Shown one piece after another: positions 40,401-48,727 of a stretch of 64,000 nucleotides of DNA. The DNA is taken from the NCBI GenBank assembly GCA_004431415.1, contig QPMI01000189.1, positions 105,493-169,492 of the forward strand. Reading direction: 5' to 3'. The stretch is from Cyanophora paradoxa (lineage: Eukaryota; Glaucocystophyceae; Cyanophorales; Cyanophoraceae). Made by a program: the position numbers and the translations under genes. Every line of letters begins with the position of its first letter. The stretch's first letter is position 1. Under the pieces are notes generated by a model. The model was not told the origin of the DNA. It saw nothing but the letters and a program-made list of their open reading frames with translations, and searched no databases.

Positions 40401-40694
40401 ATGCCGGACGTCAAGATAGTGGAGTATGTGGGACTGCGACCGAAGCTATATGCTTTCCGCACCGAGAGCTACGACAAGGTAAAAATGAGCGGGACAGCCT
40501 CGAAAGAGGTGCATTTCGACGACTTTAAGCGCTGCCTATTTGACGGGATCACAAAAACAGTAACAGTAGTAAACAAGCAACGGCGATGCCACCACTTATA
40601 TGATTTGGAGAGCAAGCGGATAGCGCTGACCCAATTCGATGGCAAGCGCTGCATATCAGGCGACGGCATACATAGCCTTCCATTCGGCTGTTAG
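37431..40694 (+). CDS. Protein-primed family B DNA polymerase, Polinton type (1087 aa)
   Basis: This is the replicative polymerase of the element and would start synthesis from a terminal protein. The polymerase motifs are LLDANNLYGYAL (motif A, about residue 692), FKLMNNAIYGKCLE (motif B, about 849) and FHDTDSFCLYI (motif C, about 946). The N-terminal region carries modules typical of Polinton enzymes: INIKNIDGHDCFNYAILAWL-like sequence (about 230), a C2H2-like finger YCETCLSRF-H-C (about 360-384) and a His-Me-finger-like block with HCYICNQRF and VRDHCHQSGDYIGKACRKCN (about 503-540). The frame is intact over 3.2 kb, which contrasts with the broken capsid genes. Confidence 0.95.
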   Translation: MPRQTNRLIKKKKDEILGLLGSLLVTGEINEAEYDRRAAILDRKPRLANLANIADELYNRLENVERFYTEGRRLAVIEPDEEDGFAMNKAYAWYSYKADEQIILDPVEFLTTIAANLPGRLKERLDELKAIKVRLTFICRYVKVSDPNVFITKHIYSDYFVITRSRNILTELVGVAQQMNEQMIQVDSYRLSKLDKLHVAVLSYAPMGGCYIETPEWIGLKRATVNIKNIDGHDCFNYAILAWLHRNDINRHKRNDPFQYRRWMTELDFSGINFPVACDAALIDRFEANNPELSINIYGADNATQTFYPLHMSSNPRRKSKVNLLLIEDANGQGHYITIMSLSRLLKTTFDKANDGRIFYCETCLSRFRSQEKLDSHTESNRCIDWRMSKGKCPEPGSFITFGLQHLRKMVWLPTVCYCKVEMESVPVPNEPNRTKREVKSVALNVVMGSHVENHEFEGVDPLGQMFTTLGDLCREMLNTLFTNTPMIPLTEAQKQAYKLTKHCYICNQRFTHENFHVRDHCHQSGDYIGKACRKCNLHRRISKQTKVAVVIDRMDECGHAIFRKIAQQDDKLRVEILSKNFDEYLSLQWGLYKFIDASNFMDFQASDVNDLMVKFGKFSMLAHEQYGLDPTHYVSAPGLSWDAMLKHTRVAIEQISDADHYEFIERAIRGGFATMPTRYAEANSEDKHIVLLDANNLYGYALSQPLPVGDYRWDDTSTAFTEVVGRSAFIEVDLAYPDYLKGDHRDFPLIVSKEVITADMLGKYQRGLLEISGEKLSKDPKLIASFTPKYNYVVSQPMLLYMVRKGIVVTKIHRVLSFATAAFMKPYIDLNTKLRKEARNKFESDFFKLMNNAIYGKCLESCRGRSVVKIANSTKLFKKYAASPLVKATNVLNETAVAFEMYSKHVKLDKPVAIGAYVLDAAKLHNYSFFYDVIRPTWSQAQLLFHDTDSFCLYIESADLEAGMRAISPYLDCPYSPENRMVPGKYKNEMPDVKIVEYVGLRPKLYAFRTESYDKVKMSGTASKEVHFDDFKRCLFDGITKTVTVVNKQRRCHHLYDLESKRIALTQFDGKRCISGDGIHSLPFGC

Positions 40695-41105
40695 TCGTCT
40701 ATCTTATCGTGCGTTCTTTTTCTTGGTTTGCGCTCTAATTGAAGGAGCTGTCGCCTTAGGATATGGAGAAGCCATATGCACTTTAATCCTGGGTCGTCCG
40801 GGTCGATTAGGAAGTAATTAGGGATCGGGTGCGCGTCCCATACCGGATCATTCATTTTACTGTTTACTGCACGTTTTTATTGCGCGTTTTGCAATGTTTA
40901 CTTGTAAAGTTTACAACAATTGTGAAATCTTGACAATAAACGCTCAGGTAGCCTGATTTTATTGACAGTAAACGTGAGAGTCTCACCACGATCGCTGTAA
41001 AAAATGAAAGCCCCGTGGGCAACGCAAAATGATTTAAGGAGAACGCGCTACATTTAGGCAACAGGAAAATATTTTCTCAGCTTAAAGTAAAAGGCGAAGG
41101 CGAAA
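40695..41105. other. Non-coding gap with repeated GTTTAC/GTAAAC words
   Basis: No gene is seen in about 400 bp. Between 40855 and 40975 the words TTTACTGCACG, GTTTACTTGTAAAGTTTAC, AATAAACGCTC and CAGTAAACGTGAG recur in both orientations. This may be a regulatory or replication region. Its right end carries the promoter motif of the next gene. Confidence 0.5.
41064..41090 (+). promoter_or_regulatory. Viral promoter motif, best-conserved copy 2
   Basis: AAATATTTTCTCAGCTTAAA, followed by GTAA, ends 15 bases before the ATG at 41106 and is identical over 24 bases to the copy at 34108-34133. Confidence 0.65.
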
Positions 41106-41714
41106 ATGGCGTATCTGTTCAAAGGACAACCTATTTTCGTTTATCCTCTTTCGGATCTATCATTTAGCACCGTGGAACTATTTGATATCCTCTTTTCATT
41201 TGATACTGATCGCATGCCATTTACCTTTGTAAATACAATCTTTCGTAGAGCCGATATTCAATCTATTGGTTTCTTTATTGAAGAACCGCACAAGATAGTC
41301 ATTCGATCAATAAATAATGTGTTTGCGTATGTAAGAGCATCCAACGATGAGATATCCTATAAGTATACCATCAAGAAAGTAAATGATGAAGACGAGGGAG
41401 GATATCAACCTGTTCTGGATTTCTGGCGTCTCGTAAGATGCACACAATATAAGATGACTGATGTAATCAAAGCCATAAAGCGTGAGCACGAACCACAGTC
41501 GATACAGCTTATCTATTTCAATGTTAAACGCAATCTGTCCACATATCATAAGAAGTTTGAAGAGCATGGACTGCAAATTACCCGCCGCACCACCTTGCGT
41601 AAATTCTTAAAAGACAATGGAGCGAAATGGAGTCGCGTTAGCCGAATGTGGTATACTGACGTTAGTAATCCTAATAGAATCGTTGCCAATATATTCTGTC
41701 CCAATTTACCGTAA
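41106..41714 (+). CDS. Hypothetical protein with a GAKW-type C-terminal motif (202 aa)
   Basis: The main part is not recognised. It has aromatic-rich beta-like stretches (YLFKGQPIFVYPLSDLSF) and FIEEPHKIVIRSINNVFAYV. The C-terminus reads LRKFLKDNGAKWSRVSRMWY, which resembles the short DUF5710-like motif (GAxWD...W) found at the ends of replication and mobile-element proteins. Its position between polymerase and integrase and its strong promoter motif suggest a replication or integration accessory, which is inference. Confidence 0.6.
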   Translation: MAYLFKGQPIFVYPLSDLSFSTVELFDILFSFDTDRMPFTFVNTIFRRADIQSIGFFIEEPHKIVIRSINNVFAYVRASNDEISYKYTIKKVNDEDEGGYQPVLDFWRLVRCTQYKMTDVIKAIKREHEPQSIQLIYFNVKRNLSTYHKKFEEHGLQITRRTTLRKFLKDNGAKWSRVSRMWYTDVSNPNRIVANIFCPNLP

Positions 41715-41777
41715 ATAAACAATACCTTCTATTGTTTGGTGCGAGTAAAATGTTACATTGATCTTTTTTATTGTCTG

Positions 41778-43220
41778 ATGACAAGGATGTCAAGACCGCC
41801 AATAGTAAGACGATCGCAAGATTTAGAGGGGAGCACATTGCCGATCCCCGTGCCGAAAGAGAATAAAGAGAGCCGCATAGTAAAGCGGTCTGATTTAAAG
41901 GCTTTGGTGCCCCGCGACGTGCCCGTAGCCCTTGCTGTCCCGGAGCAATCGAAAATCGCGCGTAAATTCTACGATCCGCAAACCGGTTTCAAAGGGATCA
42001 CTAAGCTACGGCAAGAGCTGCCCGATGAGAATTATAAGAAATTGCAAGAGTGGTATAGCCGGCAAGAGGTCGTCCAAATTAATGCGCCGCACCTATCCCG
42101 CAAACGAGACCCCGCAATCCCGATTCGACAGCCCCTCGATACCTACGTAATTGATCTGCTATTCTTTCCGGCGTATGCTAAGTATAATGACGGCTACCAA
42201 GCGTTTTTAACTGGGATGGAGAACACGTTGCGGGTCGGCTATATTATACCGATGCGGGACAAGTCGGCTGCATCGACCTTAGCCGCCTTTATACAGCTGC
42301 AAAATAAGGTGCCGAGACCAATTTTTAAGATTCAAAGCGACCGCGGCTCAGAATTCACTAATAGCCTGTTAAGAGAATATTTCGAGAATCAGTTTATAGA
42401 ACATCAGATTGCGGACACAGCCGACCATCGCGCGCAAGGGCGCATAGAAGCATTTAACAAGCAAATGCGGCGGCTGATCACGAGCTACTGCATCGCGAAT
42501 AATACGGCGCGATTTATAGATGTCCTGCCCGAGTTAGAATATAACTATAATAATACGGTGCACTCTGCGACCGGCTATATGCCTGCCGAGACCAACGAGA
42601 GTCACTATAAGCTTATAGTGCAAAAAGAAGATGCGAAATTCAAGAAATCGATAGCTTATTTGGATCAGATTCAGCCGGGCATGTCAGTAAGGCTACGCAT
42701 CGAGAAGACGCCATTCGCTAAGGGCGGTAACAATTGGAGCCGGATCGTATACACTGTCGCCGGGCGCGAGGGCTATAAGTTTATGCTAACTGATCCGGAC
42801 GGCAATCGCGTAGAGGGTCGCTTTGCCTTCCACGAGCTATTGCCTGTCCAAGCTGTGGATTACCTAATGGCGCCCACAGTAGACGCATTAGAAGCGGCAA
42901 AGGACGAGGCGCGCGTCGATGCGCAATTGCGTAGAGAGGGCATAGAAGCCGCCGCGACTGTGCCGCAAGGCACTCTATTAGAGGATCGCGTGCAAAAAGA
43001 GAAACGCGTAAATAAAGAATTACAGCGGCTAGTAACCGCCGCCGAGCCTAAGCTATCCGGCGGCGTGAATAGCCAACGATGGTATAAGTCGTTCTCTAAT
43101 CAGACTGAGAGCTATAAAGCGCCGGAAACCAAAGCTACATTAAGAAGTAGTAGAAAAGTAGCAACGGTAGCGCCGGTAGTTAATGGCGATCGAAAAGCGA
43201 CTCTGAGACCACGAAAGTAG
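41778..43220 (+). CDS. Retroviral-type DD35E integrase (about 480 aa)
   Basis: This enzyme would join the element's ends to host DNA and make the 6-bp duplication seen at the borders. The catalytic residues are the Asp in TYVIDLLFFPAY (about residue 124), the Asp in IQSDRGSEF (about 186) and the Glu in GRIEAFNKQMRR, exactly 35 residues after the second Asp. The C-terminal part contains SVRLRIEKTPFAKGGNNWSR and YKFMLTDPDGNRVEGRF, a small beta-barrel of the SH3/chromo kind common in these integrases. I chose the ATG at 41778; a second ATG follows at 41787. The frame is intact. It is the last gene before the right terminal repeat. Confidence 0.93.
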   Translation: MTRMSRPPIVRRSQDLEGSTLPIPVPKENKESRIVKRSDLKALVPRDVPVALAVPEQSKIARKFYDPQTGFKGITKLRQELPDENYKKLQEWYSRQEVVQINAPHLSRKRDPAIPIRQPLDTYVIDLLFFPAYAKYNDGYQAFLTGMENTLRVGYIIPMRDKSAASTLAAFIQLQNKVPRPIFKIQSDRGSEFTNSLLREYFENQFIEHQIADTADHRAQGRIEAFNKQMRRLITSYCIANNTARFIDVLPELEYNYNNTVHSATGYMPAETNESHYKLIVQKEDAKFKKSIAYLDQIQPGMSVRLRIEKTPFAKGGNNWSRIVYTVAGREGYKFMLTDPDGNRVEGRFAFHELLPVQAVDYLMAPTVDALEAAKDEARVDAQLRREGIEAAATVPQGTLLEDRVQKEKRVNKELQRLVTAAEPKLSGGVNSQRWYKSFSNQTESYKAPETKATLRSSRKVATVAPVVNGDRKATLRPRK

Positions 43221-43307
43221 TAGGCGCCGCGGTGCTTTCGTAGCCGCCAAATCGCGCCCTTTGCGAATCAGACCGCGCCGCTTTGTAGTAGCGTAGAACT
43301 ACTCTAT

Positions 43308-44747
43308 GCGCACTTATCCCCTTCGTATCCACTTCGTATCCACTTCATATCCACTTTGTGTTCACTAAATTATATCGCACTGATTCAGTTTGCATTTTGC
43401 CCCCACCCTACACCCCACCCTATACTACAATCTCGTTATTTCTATACATATTTACTATCTAATTTAATAAAGTTTATACATTGAAATAAGTGAGGTGTAT
43501 CGATAAGTAATACAGGGTGGGGAGGGTGGGGTTGGGTGGGGTCTTTTTTGCCCAAAAATATTTGACCCCCCAAAAATTTAAGGGATTCAAAAAAATGCCC
43601 CACCTCACCCCACTTACCCCACCCTATCGAAGTCCGCACGATATCATAGTAGGCTACATCGGGATTGCGATCATATCACAGTGTATACAGTGAGGGTGGT
43701 GCCCCACTTTCTCACCCCACCCTATCGATTCGCGATTCAGGGATCGCGAAATATACAGCACATGATACTTGTTTTTCTTAGTGATCGCGCCGTTCTAATA
43801 CGATCTGAATATATCATATCTCGTCGGTATCACGTCGGTTCAATATCGTAATTATTAAATGGTTGGCTGATACCACTTTCACACCCCACCCTCACACCCC
43901 ACCCGGTATTAATTTAACATACATAATCTCTATACTTTATACATTAATTACATTGAAATCAATCATAAATATAATAAAAGATACAGGGTGGGGTAAGTGG
44001 GGTTGGGTGGGGTCTTTTTTGACCAAGAATTTTTGAGGGGAATTATTTTAGGGAATTCAAAAAAATGCCCACCTCACCCCACCCGCCCCACCCTATCGAA
44101 GTTATCGAAGTCCGATAAGTATCAAACCGGAAGTAAAAATAACACATCATGATTTTATGTGTGCCATCTTAGATTGGACTACCATACCGATACCACTCAC
44201 ACCCCACCCTCACACCCCACCCAGTATTAATTTAACATACTCAATCATACATATTTATATTTAAATTACATTGAAATCAATCATAGATAAAGAGAATAAT
44301 ACAGGGTGGGGTAAGTGGGGTTGGGTGGGGTCTTTTTTGACCAAGAATTTTTGGGAGTGAAACATTTTAGGGAATTCAAAAAAATGCCCCACCTCACCCC
44401 ACCCGCCCCACCCTATCGAAGCTACGTAGGTGATACACATGACTATATGAGGCGCGTCCCAAGCAGCACATTGTAGTTGTTTTAGATACACATCGCGCAT
44501 CGTAAACACATATCGGCTATATCGCGATTACATATTATATATACATAGTTTACAAAGATTCCACGATACTTATATTATTTTTATTGATTCATTTACGAAC
44601 TACCGATAGAATACATATCACATATCGATATACACTATGATAAAAATGCTAATATCTTTATATAACTTATAGTAACACACATATAAAAACAAATATTATT
44701 ATCCTGAGCGGAACGCGAGGGATAATAATATTTGTTTTTATATGTGT
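43308..44747 (-). repeat. Right terminal inverted repeat
   Basis: These 1440 bp are the reverse complement of 17606-19047 with only a few substitutions and two bases of length difference. The segment ends in the same hairpin and carries the three G-rich modules in mirror order (about 43510-43630, 43980-44105, 44300-44420). Confidence 0.97.
44677..44747. repeat. Terminal hairpin, right end
   Basis: 44677-44704 pairs perfectly with 44720-44747, with a 15-nt loop. It is the mirror image of the left terminal hairpin. Confidence 0.93.
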
Positions 44748-44753
44748 TACGGG
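44748..44753. repeat. Target-site duplication, right copy (TACGGG)
   Basis: TACGGG directly follows the last base of the right terminal repeat and equals 17600-17605. Confidence 0.93.
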
Positions 44754-44785
44754 GGGCGCCGGGGGGGCGGGGAGGGCGGGCGGAC

Positions 44786-45291
44786 CCGACGGAGGTGAGG
44801 GCGCTCCCGTCGAGGCGGAGGACCGCGAGGCTCCGGCAGGAGGCGAGGAGGCGGGCGAGGGCGAGCGCCTCGGGCGCCCCGACGCCGGCGTCCCGCAGGT
44901 CCAGCTCCACGAGGCCCGCAGGCAGCGAGCCGGCCGGCAGCACCGGCAGCATTGCCCGCAGGAGCGCCGCGTTGCCGCGGAGCGAGAGCCGCGCCAGGCA
45001 CGGCGATCGCCGCAGGAGCCGGCAGACGTGCGGCGCGGCCGCCACCGCGTCCACGTCGGACCACGGGAGCACGAGCTGCCGTCGCTGCCGATCGATGACT
45101 TCACGCCAGTGCCGGTTAACCCTCCGGGCGCGCAACTGCTGTCCCGGCGACATGTTGCACATGATCAGATCGAGGAGATGCTCATCGAGCGCCGCCCAGG
45201 CCGCGCCCTCCGACGGCTCTGCGGGAGGCTCCGTCGACGGCTCCGCGCAAGGCTCCATCGCGGCTGGCGCCGCCAATCGCACGGGAAGCAT
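44786..45291 (-). CDS. F-box/LRR protein, 5' part (split by viral insertion)
   Basis: The start at 45291 gives a short acidic lead. An F-box-like helix bundle follows (LDEHLLDLIMCNMSPGQQLR, then ARRVNRHWREVIDRQRRQLV), then leucine-rich repeats (LARLSLRGNAALLRAMLPVL, LVELDLRDAGVGAPEALALA and LAVLRLDGSALTSVG). The exon ends at 44786 in front of a GTCCGC donor. With the element and one TACGGG removed, the intron would be 55 nt and the next exon (from 17582) continues the LRR in the same frame. F-box/LRR proteins serve as substrate receptors of SCF ubiquitin ligases. The F-box assignment is likely but the match is not strong. Confidence 0.75.
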
Positions 45292-45498
45292 CGGTAGCTA
45301 ACGCAGAGGAGTCGTGTGCGCGGGGCTCGGCAGCCGCGGGCTCGCACGGCACGCAGCCTCAGGGTCAAGGAGGCGATAAAATTTCGTCCTAACGGTTCCG
45401 ATCGTTTAGAGGAAGCGCCGATCGGTGCGGATCAGCGGCCCTCGATAGAGCTGGTCCGAGCCTGGTTGACTTCCGGGGGGTAGTCTCATTTCGCAGCG
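45292..45498. promoter_or_regulatory. 207-bp divergent promoter region (F-box/LRR and PSMB4)
   Basis: The start codons of the two divergent genes are only 207 bp apart, so both promoters must lie here. No TATA-like element stands out. Confidence 0.45.
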
Positions 45499-46565
45499 AT
45501 GGCAACCCCGAGCGCCGGTGGCCCCAGCGGTCTCTTCTGGTTGCCGGAAGATCCTATGAATCGTCATGGCGCCATGGCGCACGCGGCTCCGGGTGGCATC
45601 AAGCACACCCAGTACGTCAAAGACCGCTCCCCGCGACCCGGCTCACTCGGCGCCCGTGCAGGAGCCCGACGGTCACAGGCACATCCGTTATTGCCATCAA
45701 GTACAAGGATGGCGTGATGCTGACCGCGGACACTCTGGGTGCGCCCCAATGGCTGGCATCCTGTCGTACAGGCCCGCTCACTCTTCCCGCCCGCAGGCTC
45801 GTATGGATCGCTCGCGCGGTACAAGGGACTGCAGCGCATGCAGCCTGTGGGGAAGTACACTGTCGTCGGCGCCGGCGGCGAGTACTCTGACTTCCAGGAG
45901 ATCATCAAGATGCTGAACGAGCTCATGTGCGTGCACGCCGCCTCCTGAATGTCCTGGAATTTGCGCGAGGCGAATGGACGGCGACCGCAGAGACGAGGAC
46001 TTCTGCTCGGATGACGGCGTTGAGAAGGGCGCTGCGGAGATCCATTCCTACCTGGGGCGCGTAATGTACAACAGGCGGAGCAAGATCAATCCGCTCTGGA
46101 ACTCGCTTGTTGTTGCAGGCTACCGCAATGGGCAGAGGTCAGTCCGCAGGGCGTGCCATCAGCGCCGCGTGGGTGACCGGCCGGCAGCTTCCTTGGCGTG
46201 ACCGACATGCTCGGGACGACGTACGTGGACAACTTCGTCGCGACGGGCTACGGCAACTACCTTGCGATGCCGCTGCTGCGCTCGAACTGGCGGCCGGACC
46301 TGACGGAGGCGGAGGCGAAGAAGCTGCTCGAGGACTGCATGCGCGTCCTTTTCTACCGCGACGCGCGCACCATCAACAGGGTGCGGCCCGCCCGCCCCCC
46401 TCCGATTCCTTTTCGGCGCTCTTTCCGACCCGCGCTCCGCAGATCCAATGCGCGAAGATCGACGCGGCGGGTCCGGTCGTATCGCAGCCGTACAGCCTCG
46501 AAACAAACTGGGAGTTCCGCGATTTCACTCGCGGCGCCCGCAGCTCCGACCTCAGCTCCTGGTGA
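45499..46565 (+). CDS. PSMB4: Proteasome subunit beta type-4 (beta-7, non-catalytic)
   Basis: This is a structural beta subunit of the 20S proteasome. Exons in order give [14 protein letters not shown] in the leader, [128 protein letters not shown] and [12 protein letters not shown], ending with the stop at 46563-46565. TSV replaces a processed catalytic Thr, and the SYGSLARY block is diagnostic of PSMB4. Five or so short introns interrupt it. Confidence 0.93.
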
Positions 46566-46713
46566 CCCGTCCACCTCTCCCGTCTTTCCTCCCCCCAGCT
46601 CCCCCCTCTCCCGACGTCCCCCGACTGTACAGTAGACGCCGCGTTGCTGGCTCAGCGGCTGAAGCGCGCGTGGGGCGGGGCGGGCCGGCGCTGCTTCATT
46701 TCGCGGGGCTCAG

Positions 46714-48557
46714 TCAGGCCTTGGGGAAGCCCGTCTCGAGGTCGATGAGGGAGCGGGCGCGGGGCGGGAGGCGCTGCGGCCCCGGGCCGACCTGCGGGGG
46801 CGTGAGAGGGGGCGGGGCGGAGCAGCGGGTGGGGCGGGCCCTGGTGGAGATGATGTACTTGAGGGCGTCGGGGCGGGGCTGCCCCGTGAAGGCCCCCCGG
46901 AGGGCCTCGGGGAGGGCGTACGCGGAGGGCGGCAGCGGGGCCTCCGCGGCGTGCCCCAGCGAGGCGGCGAGGGCGGGGTCCCGCAGGAAGGCCCCCGGGG
47001 AGGAGGTGGAGGGGGGGAAGAGGTGGAGGGCGGCGGCGAGGAGGCCCGGCACGCGCTCCGCCGTCGTGAAGATGCACGCGTTCGGCCCCGCGTCGAACGT
47101 GTACCCCGCCTGCGCCCCCGCGCCTCGCACCCGCCCCCCCCCCGGCTGCCGGCGGGACACGGGCCGGCGCGCACCGCGAGGCTCCCCACGCGCTCGTTGT
47201 ACTGGTGCACCATGCGGACTGGCGGGGGGCGTGGGAGGGGCCGGGTGCAGGGCGGGGCGGGGCGGGCGGGCGGACCGATGGCGCGGGAGACGTCGTTCAT
47301 GTAGAAGATGGGGGGGAAGGTGTCCAGGCACACGGCGTGCAGCTCGTTGCTCTCCTGCGCCCCGCTCGCCCCCGCCCCGAGGGCCCCGGGCCGAGGGGCC
47401 GGGGAGGGAGGGGGCCCCCGCCTGCATGGTGATGCGCGCGAAGGCGTCGAAGTCGCGCGCCGCGATCGCCGCCTCCATCGCCGCCAGCCGCCCAGGCACC
47501 ACCGCCCCCGCCCGGTGCTGCCCCCGCCCCAGTCGGCCGGCCGCGGCCGGCGGAGCGGTGCGGCGGGGGCGGGCACCTGCATGAGGGGGCTGGTGGAGAC
47601 GGTGAGCTGCATGCCGGGCGTGCTCCCCGTGTCCTTCTGCTCGTCGTTCACCTGCGCGCGCTTCAGGCGCCCGCCCCGGCGGACGGATCCCGGGGCGGGG
47701 CGGAGGCCGGGGCGCACGACGAGGATGAGGATGCGGAGCTCGGGCCAGTGCGTCTCCGTCACGACCTGCTCCGCGATGCTGTCCGACCCGTCCGCCTTCG
47801 CGCCCATGTTCCACCGCACGAAGCCCCCCGCGAGGCTCCGGCACGCGCTCCCCGACCCCATCCTGCCCCGCGCCGCCGCGTGAGGGCCCCCGGGCCGCGG
47901 CGCGCGGCGCAAGCGCACCGCGCGATCGAGGTCAGCTCGCCCGCGTACGCCTCCTTCACGCCGAGCAGCTGGGCGCACGTGTACACTGCGCCGGGGCCGC
48001 CGGGCGTCGGCGCCGGCAGCGCCCCGCGCGCCCGCGCAGTGGCCCGTGTCTTACCGAAGCACGCGAGGCCCGATGCGGAGGAGGCGAGGCCGGCGGCCGT
48101 GGGGAAGTTGTTCACGGACGCGATGTGCAGCTTGTAGTGCGGCCAGTCTTCCTTGCGCACCACAATCTTGCCGCCATGCCCGTCGTCGTGCTCGACGTCG
48201 CCCGCGCGCTCCCGCAGCGCTGCTATGCACCGCCGCAGCCGCATGGCAGTCTCCTCATTCCCGTCGATGTCGTGCTCCCTGCGCCCGATTGAGCGCTGGG
48301 CCCCGGCCGGCGCCGTCGAGCGCACGCGGCTCGACGCACTTCCCGTTGAGCCACATGCGGTCGCGCTCGTAGCCCTTGCTGGCGGTCACCGTTGTGTGCG
48401 TCATGAGGTCGGCCTGGTCCAGCGTCGCGCTAAGCGAGGAGTTGACCGGCAGGATGAGCTTGCTGTCGCGCTTGCCCCAGTACTTGATCACCGCCATGTT
48501 GACGGGCGCCGTGCAGGAGACCTCAAGAATGCCCGCATCGAGCTTGCGCTTCGACAT
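46714..48557 (-). CDS. MVD: Mevalonate diphosphate decarboxylase
   Basis: This GHMP-fold enzyme converts mevalonate diphosphate to isopentenyl diphosphate with ATP, the last step of the mevalonate pathway. Exon 1 gives [20 protein letters not shown] and [12 protein letters not shown], both signatures of the family. Later exons give [20 protein letters not shown] (the ATP-binding loop), [58 protein letters not shown] and [13 protein letters not shown]. The stop is at 46714-46716 after [12 protein letters not shown]. About nine short introns are present. The gene shows that this organism keeps the cytosolic mevalonate route. Confidence 0.95.
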
Positions 48558-48727
48558 CGCGCGGGGACGCTCGGATCACTTTACGTGCGACTCCTTGTGC
48601 ACTAGCTACTTGCAGCTTGCAGCTTTTCGACGCGGCGGAGGGGTATCACGTATGTTGAGCCCGTCCGTCCCCCTTCGCCTTCGCAGTCCGTTCTCAGCTT
48701 TGGTGTTAGCTACGTGCACGGCTCCGC
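48558..48727. promoter_or_regulatory. 170-bp divergent promoter region (MVD and glycosyltransferase)
   Basis: Start codons at 48557 (leftward) and 48728 (rightward) leave 170 bp for both promoters. The sequence is less GC-rich than the flanking exons. Confidence 0.45.

Larger units (their letters stand above)
17606..44747 (+). mobile_element. Integrated Polinton-like virus, 27.1 kb, complete with TIRs and TSD
   Basis: The element has 1.44-kb terminal inverted repeats, a 6-bp target-site duplication, and the Polinton/PLV gene set: protein-primed DNA polymerase B, DD35E integrase, packaging ATPase, double-jelly-roll capsid protein, penton proteins and a Prim-Pol/SF3 helicase. GC content drops sharply at both borders and no introns are seen inside. 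Genes left of 27862 run leftward; with one small possible exception (33349-33591) genes right of 27890 run rightward. It lies in an intron of a host F-box/LRR gene. Capsid, penton and packaging genes make it a virus able in principle to form particles, not only a transposon. Frameshifts in four core genes leave its present competence open. Confidence 0.96.

Noticed and set aside
41778-43220. Integrase as evidence of a retrotransposon or retrovirus
   Set aside because: No reverse transcriptase, RNase H or gag is present. The DD35E integrase accompanies capsid, ATPase and protein-primed polymerase genes, and the ends are long inverted, not direct, repeats.
46448-47978. Long frames over the MVD gene on the plus strand and in other minus frames
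   Set aside because: They are composition-driven shadows; the MVD exons on the minus strand carry the recognised motifs.
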